Origin: Verrucomicrobiales bacterium
GTDB lineage: Bacteria > Verrucomicrobiota > Verrucomicrobiia > Verrucomicrobiales > DEV007
Direction: 5' to 3'
Assembly (NCBI GenBank): GCA_002684575.1
Contig: NYVP01000108.1
Span: 19,676 to 26,538, forward strand
DNA: 6,863 bases
Shown here: positions 1 through 6,367 of the stretch, piece after piece
How positions within the stretch are numbered: position 1 is the stretch's first letter
Layout: each line of letters opens with the position of its first letter
Position numbers and translations under genes: made by a program
The notes under the pieces: model-generated
Databases searched by the model: none
What the model saw: only the letters and a program-made list of their open reading frames with translations
What the model was told of the DNA's origin: nothing

Positions 1-1
1 T

Positions 2-340
2 AACATTCCTGAAAACATTGCTAATCAAGCAATGTTAGCTCTAAGAATACTTGGCTATTCGGGAGGATATGCAAAACAAAACCCCAACACAGACCGTATT
101 ACAGAAACAGTAATTAGACTTTCGGAGGACATACATTCAACCTTAGAAAAACCAATCGGCAAAAGAGACGTTTTTGCCAAAATTGGAAAACCAATTGATT
201 TGCGAACAAGAATAAATTCAAAAGGCAAAATTGATAGAGATGCGATATCAAAGCTCACCGAGGATCTTGAAAATAATATTCAGATTAATATTAACCAAGC
301 CAATGAGGAAAATAAGAATATAGGCGGAGAAAAATTTTAA
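2..340 (+). CDS. C-terminal part of a probable PlsC-type acyltransferase (5' end outside window)
   Basis: The reading frame is open from the first bases of the window to a TAA at 338-340, giving the last 112 residues of a protein whose start lies upstream. The visible part resembles the region after the catalytic domain in bacterial 1-acylglycerol-3-phosphate acyltransferase-like (PlsC/LPLAT) proteins: a YSGGY segment at visible residues 19-23, the strand-like piece VFAKIGKPIDLR (57-68), then a helix with LTEDLENNIQ. The catalytic HX4D motif would be upstream and cannot be checked. If correct, it is a membrane-associated enzyme moving acyl chains onto lysophospholipid. Its stop is one base before the next ATG, so it probably shares a transcript with the MOSC gene, though its function has no obvious link to molybdenum. 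The family call rests on pattern memory of a non-catalytic tail, so it is tentative. Confidence 0.5.
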   Translation, partial: NIPENIANQAMLALRILGYSGGYAKQNPNTDRITETVIRLSEDIHSTLEKPIGKRDVFAKIGKPIDLRTRINSKGKIDRDAISKLTEDLENNIQININQANEENKNIGGEKF

Positions 341-341
341 G

Positions 342-827
342 ATGATTATAAATTTGGATAATACTATCATTCATCATATTTTTATATCTGAGGACCATAA
401 CTTTTATGGTCACCATGGAAAAGCTCCAGGAACAACTCCAATGATTGAAGTTAATGAAGTGATTTGTGAAGCTGGAAAAGGGATTGTAGGTGACCGATTC
501 CACAACTACAAAGAAGACTACAAAGGACAGATAACTTTTTTCTCTCTAGAAGTTTATAATGTCATATCCGCGACTTTTGAAATAGAAAATCTGTCTCCCT
601 CAGCCTTCAGAAGAAATGTTATAATAAGTGGAATTGATTTAAATTCATTAATTGATAATGAATTTAAATTACAAGGCATCAATTTCCTTGGCACCCAAGA
701 AGCTGCTCCTTGTTACTGGATGAATGAAGCAATAGCTGAAGGAGCAGAAGAAGCACTGAAGGGCAGAGGAGGATTGAGGGCAAAAATATTGACAAACGGC
801 AGACTCAGAAAGAGTCCAGAAGGCTAA
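342..827 (+). CDS. MOSC domain-containing protein
   Basis: This 161-residue protein is a nearly bare MOSC (molybdenum cofactor sulfurase C-terminal) domain. Visible hallmarks are GIVGDRFHNYKEDYKGQITFF (about residues 47-67), the FRRNVIISGIDLNSL segment (89-103), and the conserved cysteine C124 in AAPCYWMNEA, followed by GRGGLRAKIL (141-150). The N-terminal HNFYGHHGKAPG (19-30) is typical of one small stand-alone MOSC subfamily. MOSC domains are thought to bind or relay sulfur to molybdenum cofactor through that cysteine; the role of the small stand-alone members is mostly unknown. The start is the first ATG, one base after the preceding stop, with a Shine-Dalgarno-like AGGCGGAG at 322-329. 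It sits three bases upstream of mobA and in line with fdhD, which supports a molybdenum-cofactor role. The domain call is firm; the exact biochemical step is inferred. Confidence 0.88.
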   Translation: MIINLDNTIIHHIFISEDHNFYGHHGKAPGTTPMIEVNEVICEAGKGIVGDRFHNYKEDYKGQITFFSLEVYNVISATFEIENLSPSAFRRNVIISGIDLNSLIDNEFKLQGINFLGTQEAAPCYWMNEAIAEGAEEALKGRGGLRAKILTNGRLRKSPEG

Positions 828-830
828 TTT

Positions 831-1385
831 ATGAATGGAACTTTTTCGGCCACTATCCTAGCAGGAGGAACCTCCAAACGATTCGGTAAGGACAAAGCAT
901 TCCACTTAATTGAATCCGTTCCAATGTGGGAACTACAAACCCGCAAAGTAAGTCAGTTAATGCCGTCCGAGATAATTATCTCAGCAAATGAAAAACAAGA
1001 ATTTAAAACAGATCTCAAAATAGTTATAGACTCCCATTCCAATGAAGGCCCCCTTAGGGGATTAGTTGACACTTTGAATGCAACCAAAGCTGAAAGGATG
1101 CTTTTGTTGGCGGTTGACCTACCTAAGATGCCTATCAACTTTCTCGGTGAATTAATCTATTCAGGTTGCGGAACAATACCTGTTCATAAAAATGGAATGA
1201 CGGAGCCCCTAGCGGCAGTGTATCCCAAAAGCCTTATCAAATTAGCAGAAAAAAACTTAAAATTAGGAATATTAAAGATGCAAACATTTACTGCTCAGGC
1301 AATAGATGAAGGTTTTCTTAAAGAAAGACCCATCAAAGATTCCGAAATTTCATTCTTCGAAAATCTTAATTACTCTAATATTTGA
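831..1385 (+). CDS. mobA: Molybdenum cofactor guanylyltransferase MobA
   Basis: MobA transfers GMP from GTP to molybdopterin in the cytoplasm, making the guanine dinucleotide (MGD/bis-MGD) cofactor used by DMSO-reductase-family enzymes such as formate dehydrogenase. The 184-residue protein is close to the usual MobA length and shows the family motifs in order: LAGGTSKRFGKDKA (10-23, nucleotide-binding loop), DSHSNEGPLRGL (67-78), the metal-site segment AVDLPKMP (94-101), EPLAAVYP (125-132) and the C-terminal FFENLN (175-180), matching the F-x-N-I/L-N ending of MobA. F18 replaces the more common methionine in the SxRMG loop, a mild change. The ATG at 831 places the first beta strand directly at the N-terminus, as expected, and has AGAAGG at 818-823 upstream. 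The gene lies 3 bases after the MOSC gene and 7 bases before fdhD. A related nucleotidyltransferase (MocA-like) is less likely given the FdhD neighbour. Confidence 0.93.
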   Translation: MNGTFSATILAGGTSKRFGKDKAFHLIESVPMWELQTRKVSQLMPSEIIISANEKQEFKTDLKIVIDSHSNEGPLRGLVDTLNATKAERMLLLAVDLPKMPINFLGELIYSGCGTIPVHKNGMTEPLAAVYPKSLIKLAEKNLKLGILKMQTFTAQAIDEGFLKERPIKDSEISFFENLNYSNI

Positions 1386-1392
1386 AATAAGA

Positions 1393-2190
1393 ATGAAAAA
1401 TCATTCCAGAGCAATCAAAATCAATAAATACCGCGATGGAGAATCAAATATAATTGAGGATTTCGTGGCCGTTGAAGAACCCCTAGAAATAAGAATTGAA
1501 AATAGAAGTATTGCAATCGTGATGAGAACTCCAGGTCATGATCAGGAGTTAACAGCCGGTTTTCTATTAAGTGAAGGAGCTATCAAAAACTCCAAAGAAA
1601 TTTTCGAAATCTCAGAATGTATCAACCAGTCAAAAGATGATAAAGAAATAGGGAATTATGTTGATGTAATTTTAACAGATAATAATAATTTTAATTTTGA
1701 AAATCTAACGAGGCATGTTTTTACATCATCTAGCTGTGGAGTATGTGGAAAAGCCACATTGGAATCAGTCATGACTGAGTTCGAAAAAATCAAAAAAACA
1801 ACAAAAATAAATCCTGAAAAAATATTAAAGTTACCCGAGAAATTATTATTTGCTCAAGAGACATTCAAAAAAACAGGCGGCTTACATGCGAGCGCACTTT
1901 TTGATGAGAACGGTGAAATCGTCATAATACGAGAAGATGTTGGACGTCATAACGCTTTGGATAAAGTGATAGGATATGCTCTTCTTAATAATATGTTACC
2001 ACTTCAAAATCACATTCTTTTGTTAAGTGGAAGAATTTCTTTCGAACTAATGCAAAAATCTTTAGCTGCCGGAATACCAACTATAGCTGGAATATCTGCA
2101 CCAAGTTCTCTCGCCGTCGATTTTGCCAAAGAATCTGGTCAGAATTTAATTGGTTTTCTTCGTGAAAACACAATGAACATGTACACATAA
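1393..2190 (+). CDS. fdhD: Formate dehydrogenase accessory sulfurtransferase FdhD
   Basis: FdhD passes sulfur from a cysteine desulfurase (IscS in E. coli) to the bis-MGD cofactor of formate dehydrogenase, a step needed for enzyme activity. The 265-residue protein carries the catalytic CxxC as SSSCGVCGKA, with C115 and C118, equivalent to Cys121/Cys124 of E. coli. Downstream are TGGLHASA (161-168), EDVGRHNALDK (181-191), LSGRISFE (211-218), SAPSSLAVD (235-243) and the terminal GFLRENTMNMYT, all diagnostic of FdhD/NarQ. The frame is open further upstream, to an ATG at 1306, but that would overlap mobA by 80 bases and add residues unlike FdhD. The ATG at 1393, 7 bases after the mobA stop, gives the expected N-terminus. 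No clear Shine-Dalgarno is seen, so translation may be coupled to mobA. No formate dehydrogenase subunit lies in the window. Confidence 0.96.
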   Translation: MKNHSRAIKINKYRDGESNIIEDFVAVEEPLEIRIENRSIAIVMRTPGHDQELTAGFLLSEGAIKNSKEIFEISECINQSKDDKEIGNYVDVILTDNNNFNFENLTRHVFTSSSCGVCGKATLESVMTEFEKIKKTTKINPEKILKLPEKLLFAQETFKKTGGLHASALFDENGEIVIIREDVGRHNALDKVIGYALLNNMLPLQNHILLLSGRISFELMQKSLAAGIPTIAGISAPSSLAVDFAKESGQNLIGFLRENTMNMYT

Positions 2191-2208
2191 ATTTAATCTT
2201 ATATTTTG

Positions 2209-3030
2209 ATGATTAGTATCGAAGATTATTTAGAGGACATTGTTGGAAAAGCTATGAGAGGAAAAGGTTTGTCCTTGGATAAATTGTCAGATCTATCTAA
2301 CGTTTCCAAGGACTCGATTACGGAATTATTAGAGGGAGAATGCAATGAATCCGCAATCTCATCAATTGCTCCCCATTTAGATCTTCATACAGCTTCACTG
2401 ATCAGAGCAGGAAAAAAATCATGGAGACCTGAAGCGGTAATTCTGGAGGGAGTTTCAATTTATAACACTCCATGGAATGATATGAACGTTAATTCTTTTT
2501 TAGTTTGGGATCCTTCTAGTGTTTCAGCTGCTGTGTTTGATACGGGCACTAATTGCGAAGAATTAATAAATGAAGTCCAAAATAGGAATCTTATAATAGA
2601 ATCTATTTTCTTAACTCATACTCACGGTGACCACATCGCCGATCTTCCAAAATTAGTGGCTAATTTCCCTGATGCTAAACTATACACTTCATCAAAAGAG
2701 CCGGTTGAGGGGGCAAATTTAATTAATTGTGGCCATCAATTTGAAATAGGGATATTAAAAGGAACCGCTTTTTTGACTCATGGGCACTCAGTAGGAGGGC
2801 TGACTTATTTCATAAAAGGCTTAGATCGACCAATTGCAATTGTCGGCGATGCACTTTTTGCTGGATCTATGGGTGGAGGCATGGTGTCATATGAGGATGC
2901 ATTAAGAACAAATAGGCAACATATTTTCTCTTTACCCGATGATACAGTTGTGTGCCCTGGACACGGCCCAATGACATCAATTAAAGAGGAGAAACAAATG
3001 AACCCTTTTTATCCCGAATATAAAAATTAA
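2209..3030 (+). CDS. MBL-fold metallo-hydrolase with N-terminal helix-turn-helix-like domain
   Basis: The C-terminal two thirds (about residues 78-273) form a metallo-beta-lactamase fold of the glyoxalase II type with a complete set of likely metal ligands: H137, H139, D141 and H142 in LTHTHGDH, H193 in THGHSVGG, D214 in VGDALFAGSMG, and H252 in CPGHGP. Such enzymes are cytoplasmic dinuclear zinc or iron hydrolases, often of thioesters; the substrate cannot be read from the sequence. The first 70 or so residues look like an XRE-type helix-turn-helix: GKGLSLDKLSDLSNVS (18-33) followed by KDSITELLEGE (34-44), then further helices and a W72-P74 linker. I chose the ATG at 2209; a TTG directly before it (2206) would add one residue. 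No good Shine-Dalgarno is seen. It lies 18 bases after fdhD and 7 before the dehydrogenase. The hydrolase fold is certain; the DNA-binding role of the N-terminus is inference. Confidence 0.9.
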   Translation: MISIEDYLEDIVGKAMRGKGLSLDKLSDLSNVSKDSITELLEGECNESAISSIAPHLDLHTASLIRAGKKSWRPEAVILEGVSIYNTPWNDMNVNSFLVWDPSSVSAAVFDTGTNCEELINEVQNRNLIIESIFLTHTHGDHIADLPKLVANFPDAKLYTSSKEPVEGANLINCGHQFEIGILKGTAFLTHGHSVGGLTYFIKGLDRPIAIVGDALFAGSMGGGMVSYEDALRTNRQHIFSLPDDTVVCPGHGPMTSIKEEKQMNPFYPEYKN

Positions 3031-3037
3031 TAAAATT

Positions 3038-3922
3038 ATGAATCAAAAAATTGGATTTGTTGGAGTTGGACGTATGGGCGCTAATATGGCGAGAAACCTA
3101 AAAGATAAAGGATACGAGATTTCATCCGTTAATGATGTAAACAAGGAAGCTGCAGCAGAATTAGCTCAAGAATTAGGTTGTCTACATGCCGAAAATCTCG
3201 CTCAGGTCACTGAATCATCTGACATCATATTTACTGTCATAACTAATGACGATGCCATGAGAAGCATTTATTTCTCTGAAGACGATAACTTATTAATAAA
3301 TGCAGGTGGAAAGACATTTATCAATTGCGCCACATTATCACCTGGAATTCAGAAAGAGGTTGCTGATGCTGCAGAAGAATCTGGCGCTGGTGCCTTAGAA
3401 GGTTGTATGGCTTCAAGTATTCCACAGGCTAGAGAAGGTAAACTATATCTAATGATTGGAGGCAAGGAAGATCTCTTCAATTCAATGAAACCGATTCTTG
3501 AAGATATGAGCATTAATCTTAAGCTCATTGGAGACATTGGTAGAGCCGCTCAAGTCAAAGCACTAGTGAACATGGTAATGAATATTAACACCGCAGGACT
3601 CGCCGAAGGACTTGGTTTGGCAGATGCATTAGGCCTAGATCTAGAGATGGTATGTGACGTCTTCTCACAAACAGGTGCTAATTCTCGCGTACTTGAAACT
3701 GATGCTGAAGATATGATTGCAAGAGACCATGAAGCATGGTTTAGCGCGGAACATGCTGCAAAAGACTCTGGGATTGCGGCAGATATTGCAAACAGCGTTG
3801 GTGTAAATCTTCCACTCAATGATGCAACTTGTTCACAGTTTAACAAGCTTGTTGAAGATGGAAAAGGCGACCTTGATAAATCTGGAGTCGCAGAACTGAC
3901 TTTCAAAGGGAGGCACCCCTGA
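3038..3922 (+). CDS. NAD(P)-dependent beta-hydroxyacid dehydrogenase (3-hydroxyisobutyrate dehydrogenase-like)
   Basis: The 294-residue protein has the standard family length and layout. An N-terminal Rossmann fold carries FVGVGRMGANMARNL (7-21, GxGxxG at G9/G11/G14). The all-alpha C-terminal domain starts after residue 165 and holds the likely catalytic lysine K174 and N178 in GRAAQVKALVNMV, and AAKDSGIAADIA (240-251) with the conserved K242-D243. Family members interconvert beta-hydroxyacids and aldehydes or ketoacids (3-hydroxyisobutyrate, tartronate semialdehyde, glyoxylate/succinic semialdehyde) with NAD(P)H. Which cofactor is used is uncertain; N32-D33 ends the second strand. The substrate loop, normally APVSGG, reads GCMASSIPQA (122-131), and the usual D-x-S-T is CATLSP (97-102), so the substrate may not be a textbook one. 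It is the last gene of the operon, 7 bases after the MBL gene, and has no clear Shine-Dalgarno sequence. Confidence 0.9.
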   Translation: MNQKIGFVGVGRMGANMARNLKDKGYEISSVNDVNKEAAAELAQELGCLHAENLAQVTESSDIIFTVITNDDAMRSIYFSEDDNLLINAGGKTFINCATLSPGIQKEVADAAEESGAGALEGCMASSIPQAREGKLYLMIGGKEDLFNSMKPILEDMSINLKLIGDIGRAAQVKALVNMVMNINTAGLAEGLGLADALGLDLEMVCDVFSQTGANSRVLETDAEDMIARDHEAWFSAEHAAKDSGIAADIANSVGVNLPLNDATCSQFNKLVEDGKGDLDKSGVAELTFKGRHP

Positions 3923-3927
3923 ACCTG

Positions 3928-4671
3928 TCAAATAGGTATGCTTTTATTAGTAATGGCGGCAACGTGCCTGTCTATTGATTTTCCAGGAAAATCTAATTGT
4001 CTGGAAGCAGAATTTCTTTCAGATACCACCATATTGCCACCAAGTAATTTGAGTAACTCTAAAGCAAGGAGATGCTCTCTATCGAAGTAAGATGTTATAA
4101 TTAAAATTCCTGTATTGGATAAACTATTCAAAGCGTATTCGTAGATTTTTTGCCAAGTTGGTCTGTCGTGCCATAAATTCTGATGTCTGATAAAGATAAC
4201 ATCAAACTTTGATGGAATTTGACCATACTTACTTAAATTAACAGCATTGTCGGCAATAAACTCAACACCTTGAGCACTCTCTCCAGAATTAACTATTTTA
4301 GGATTCATTGCTGACTTAAAGATAGATTCAGTTGCCGCATATCTTCTTTTAGCTTTATCAATTTCAGCATCCCTGAGGTCTACAGAAAATTGTTTAACTG
4401 ATAGACCATGCCTTCCCCAGAATGCTGGTAGCACTGAACCTTCTTCACAATATCCACAAGCAAGATTCAAGAGATCAATTCGATTTTTTCCCTTTCCGGG
4501 ATCAAGATTTGCTTTGATCTGAATTCTTTCGAGCATCAACCAAAGATTCCGCATATCTTCACCAAAAAATTCACTATTGTTAAATTCTTGTCTCATTTGC
4601 TTTAACAAAGCTGGATCAAGGTTTTCAGGCTGATTATTGCCTGAAAAATGTGATAATAGAGAATCAAACAT
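3928..4671 (-). CDS. Class I SAM-dependent methyltransferase
   Basis: A Rossmann-type methyltransferase on the minus strand, 247 residues from the ATG at 4671. Counting from that Met, motif I is DLLNLACGYCEEG (about 66-78), the acidic end of strand 2 is FSVDLRDAEIDKAKRRY (95-111), motif III-like VEFIADNAVNL follows (137-147), and motif IV is FDVIFIRHQNLW (156-167). The FDxIFxRH pattern and the ACGYCEE loop recall CheR-type enzymes, but there is no CheR N-terminal domain, so the substrate is unknown. The frame extends upstream to another ATG at 4732-4734, adding 21 polar residues. I prefer the internal ATG because AGGAG lies 5 bases before it, whereas the upstream ATG lacks a ribosome site. 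It converges with the dehydrogenase gene, leaving 5 bases between stops, and is divergent from the DUF1080 gene. The fold is well supported; the role is not. Confidence 0.82.
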   Translation of the reverse strand: MFDSLLSHFSGNNQPENLDPALLKQMRQEFNNSEFFGEDMRNLWLMLERIQIKANLDPGKGKNRIDLLNLACGYCEEGSVLPAFWGRHGLSVKQFSVDLRDAEIDKAKRRYAATESIFKSAMNPKIVNSGESAQGVEFIADNAVNLSKYGQIPSKFDVIFIRHQNLWHDRPTWQKIYEYALNSLSNTGILIITSYFDREHLLALELLKLLGGNMVVSERNSASRQLDFPGKSIDRHVAAITNKSIPI

Positions 4672-4676
4672 AATGA

Positions 4677-4681
4677 CTCCT
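4677..4681 (-). promoter_or_regulatory. Shine-Dalgarno sequence deciding the methyltransferase start
   Basis: On the minus strand AGGAG stands 5 bases before the ATG at 4669-4671, which is good spacing for ribosome binding. The alternative first ATG (4732-4734) has only AT-rich sequence before it; its own GGAGG lies inside the start codon and second codon, where it cannot serve that start. Several genes in this window lack an obvious Shine-Dalgarno, so its presence here is informative but not decisive. Confidence 0.5.
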
Positions 4682-4739
4682 AAACTAGAGTCTTTTGCAC
4701 TCGAAATTGGGGATATTTTTTGTTCTTCCTCCATTATGC

Positions 4740-4751
4740 TAACACATGTTA
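4740..4751. promoter_or_regulatory. Small palindrome, possible operator between divergent genes
   Basis: TAACA and TGTTA form 5-base inverted arms around a CA spacer, six bases upstream of a possible -35 element of the DUF1080-ThuA gene and just upstream of the first methyltransferase ATG. The placement suits a regulator site, but arms this short occur often by chance in AT-rich DNA. No known operator consensus is recognised. Confidence 0.2.
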
Positions 4752-4757
4752 GATTGC

Positions 4758-4786
4758 TTGCTTGGCTCTGTATAGAACGCTAATAT
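4758..4786 (+). promoter_or_regulatory. Possible sigma-70-type promoter of the DUF1080-ThuA gene
   Basis: TTGCTT (4758-4763) and TAATAT (4781-4786) are separated by exactly 17 bases, matching the -35/-10 layout, with 3 of 6 and 4 of 6 consensus matches. Transcription would start about 4792-4794, only a few bases before the ATG at 4796, implying a near-leaderless mRNA. That fits the absence of a Shine-Dalgarno there. An alternative -10, TATAGA at 4771-4776, lacks a good -35. Confidence 0.28.
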
Positions 4787-4795
4787 TTAAAAATA

Positions 4796-6331
4796 ATGAA
4801 ATTTTGCACAATACTCACAATTCTAAGTCTCACAACATTAAGCCTATTTGCTGACGATCACGCAAAAGACCATAATGATTTTATTCCAATTTTTGATGGA
4901 AAAACACTCAAAAATTGGAATGGAGATCCCAAGTTCTGGAGCGTCAGGGATGGAGCCATAACCGGACAAACCACAGCAGCTAATCCGACTCGCGGAAATA
5001 CATTTATTATTTGGGAGGCCGGGGAACTTGATGATTTCGAACTTAAATTAAAATTCAAAATTAGTGCCGGCAATTCAGGCATACAGTTCAGAAGTTTTAA
5101 ATTAGAGAATGGTCCTGACGAATGGAGGGTCGGTGGATATCAAGCAGATTTTGAAGCAGGTGACACCTGGAGCGGAACCTTGTACGGTGAACAGTTTGGT
5201 GGTGTCTTTGCCAAAAGAGGACAGCGTATCAATGTAGATGATAAAGGTAAAAAAACACAAGGTGAGGCCGTTGGTGATCCCAAAAAATTGAATGACGTCA
5301 TCAAAAAAGGTGATTGGAACGAGTATCACATTATTGCCAGAGGCTACAACATTAAGCAGTCCATTAATGGGCAACTTATGGCGGAAGTGACAGACAATGG
5401 TCCCAAAAAAAGAAGACAGGGAATTCTTGCGTTTCAACTTCATGCTGGCCCACCCATGACTGTTCAATTCAAGGATGTTATGTTAAAGAGACTTAAACTT
5501 GTAGATGCAAAAAAGATTTGTTTTTACGCAGGTACAAGATCTCACGGCTGGGGAGCCCATGAGCATAATGCAGGAAACATACTTCTGGCCAAGAGACTAA
5601 GGGCTCACTACGGAGATAAAATCGTCACTAGTTTATACAAAGATGGTTGGCCAAAGGATCCAACTGCAATGCAAAATGCAGACGCACTAATTATGTTCTG
5701 CACTGGAGGTGGGGCTCACTTTGCAAAATTCCATTTAAGGCAAATAGATTACCACCAAAAAAGAGGCATGGGAGTTGGCTCTATCCACTATGCTGTTGAG
5801 ATACCAAAAGGCAATCAAGGGGGTGACAAATTCCTCGAATGGATGGGTGGATTTTTTGAGGCGCACTGGTCAGTAAACCCTCACTGGACCCCAGAATTTA
5901 AGACTTTCCCAGATCACCCCGTAGCTAACGGAGTAAAGCCTTTCAAGATAAATGATGAGTGGTATTACCACATGCGTTTTAGAGATGAAATGAAGGGTAT
6001 TACCCCAATACTAAGCGCACTTCCTGGACCTGAAACTCTTAAAAGACGTGATGGAGCCCATAGTGGAAATCCCCATGTAAGAGCTTCTGTTCTTGAAAGG
6101 AAAGAAACGCAGCATGTCGTATGGGCTACAGAAAATGAAAATGGCGCCGGCAGAGGATTCGGATTCACAGGAGCTCATGTCCACAATAACTGGGCAGATG
6201 ACAATTTCAGAAAAGTTGGCTTAAATGCAATCGCTTGGATCGCCGGACTAGATATTCCTGAGGGAGGTGTTCCCAGTCAAAGGCCTGACAAAGCGGAACT
6301 TGAGTCAAATCAGGATTACGCCAAAAGATAA
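4796..6331 (+). CDS. Secreted DUF1080 (3-keto-disaccharide hydrolase) and ThuA-like domain fusion protein
   Basis: The 511-residue protein starts with a Sec signal peptide: K2, a hydrophobic stretch to about residue 18, and likely cleavage after LSLFA (A19). Residues 28-233 are a DUF1080 domain, a concanavalin-like sandwich, shown by FIPIFDGKTLKNW (29-41), FWSVRDGAITGQ (47-58), GNSGIQFRS (92-100), GGYQADFE (113-120) and FQLHAGPPMTVQFKDV (213-228). Characterised DUF1080 proteins cleave 3-keto-glycosides. Residues 238-484 are a ThuA-like, glutamine-amidotransferase-type fold: ICFYAGTRSHGWGAHEHNAG (241-260), ALIMFCTGGGAH (297-308), GVGSIHYAVE (326-335) and RGFGFTGAHVHNNWADDNF (453-471). ThuA of rhizobia takes part in trehalose use through 3-keto sugars, so both domains fit oxidised-sugar breakdown, probably in the periplasm. 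No sugar transporter or dehydrogenase is adjacent. The short tail after residue 490 is charged and probably disordered. Domain calls are firm; the substrate is unknown. Confidence 0.92.
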   Translation: MKFCTILTILSLTTLSLFADDHAKDHNDFIPIFDGKTLKNWNGDPKFWSVRDGAITGQTTAANPTRGNTFIIWEAGELDDFELKLKFKISAGNSGIQFRSFKLENGPDEWRVGGYQADFEAGDTWSGTLYGEQFGGVFAKRGQRINVDDKGKKTQGEAVGDPKKLNDVIKKGDWNEYHIIARGYNIKQSINGQLMAEVTDNGPKKRRQGILAFQLHAGPPMTVQFKDVMLKRLKLVDAKKICFYAGTRSHGWGAHEHNAGNILLAKRLRAHYGDKIVTSLYKDGWPKDPTAMQNADALIMFCTGGGAHFAKFHLRQIDYHQKRGMGVGSIHYAVEIPKGNQGGDKFLEWMGGFFEAHWSVNPHWTPEFKTFPDHPVANGVKPFKINDEWYYHMRFRDEMKGITPILSALPGPETLKRRDGAHSGNPHVRASVLERKETQHVVWATENENGAGRGFGFTGAHVHNNWADDNFRKVGLNAIAWIAGLDIPEGGVPSQRPDKAELESNQDYAKR

Positions 6332-6334
6332 TTG

Positions 6335-6367
6335 AGAATATCTAATAACCTCAGAATATCTGCTAAC
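6335..6367 (+). repeat. Imperfect tandem direct repeat, two copies, 18-base period
   Basis: AGAATATCTAATAAC (6335-6349) and AGAATATCTGCTAAC (6353-6367) match at 13 of 15 positions, separated by 3 bases, directly after the DUF1080-ThuA stop. ATCTGC recurs 12 bases on (6358 and 6370), and the reverse complement of AATATCT, AGATATT, touches the pilT start (6439-6445). It may be a regulator site for the following gene or chance in AT-rich DNA. The surrounding 114-base spacer shows no GC-rich hairpin with a T-run. Confidence 0.4.

Noticed and set aside
1306..1392. Upstream extension of fdhD to an ATG inside mobA
   Set aside because: The added residues do not resemble FdhD and would overlap the conserved C-terminus of MobA; the ATG at 1393 gives the normal family start.
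2206..2208. TTG as start of the MBL-fold hydrolase
   Set aside because: It directly precedes an ATG in the same frame and adds only one residue; the ATG is the more likely initiator.
3550..3906. Open frame of 118 codons on the minus strand inside the dehydrogenase gene
   Set aside because: It lies fully antisense to a well-supported enzyme, its translation is serine/alanine-rich with no recognisable motif, and it is best explained as a codon shadow.
3911..3944. Possible bidirectional terminator between the convergent genes
   Set aside because: ACCT (3923-3926) and AGGT (3934-3937) can pair, and GGCA/TGCT could extend the stem before TTTTATT, but a lopsided interior loop and only four strong pairs make it unconvincing.
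5102..5467. Open frame of 121 codons on the minus strand inside the DUF1080 domain
   Set aside because: It is antisense to a clearly conserved domain and shows no family features or upstream ribosome site.
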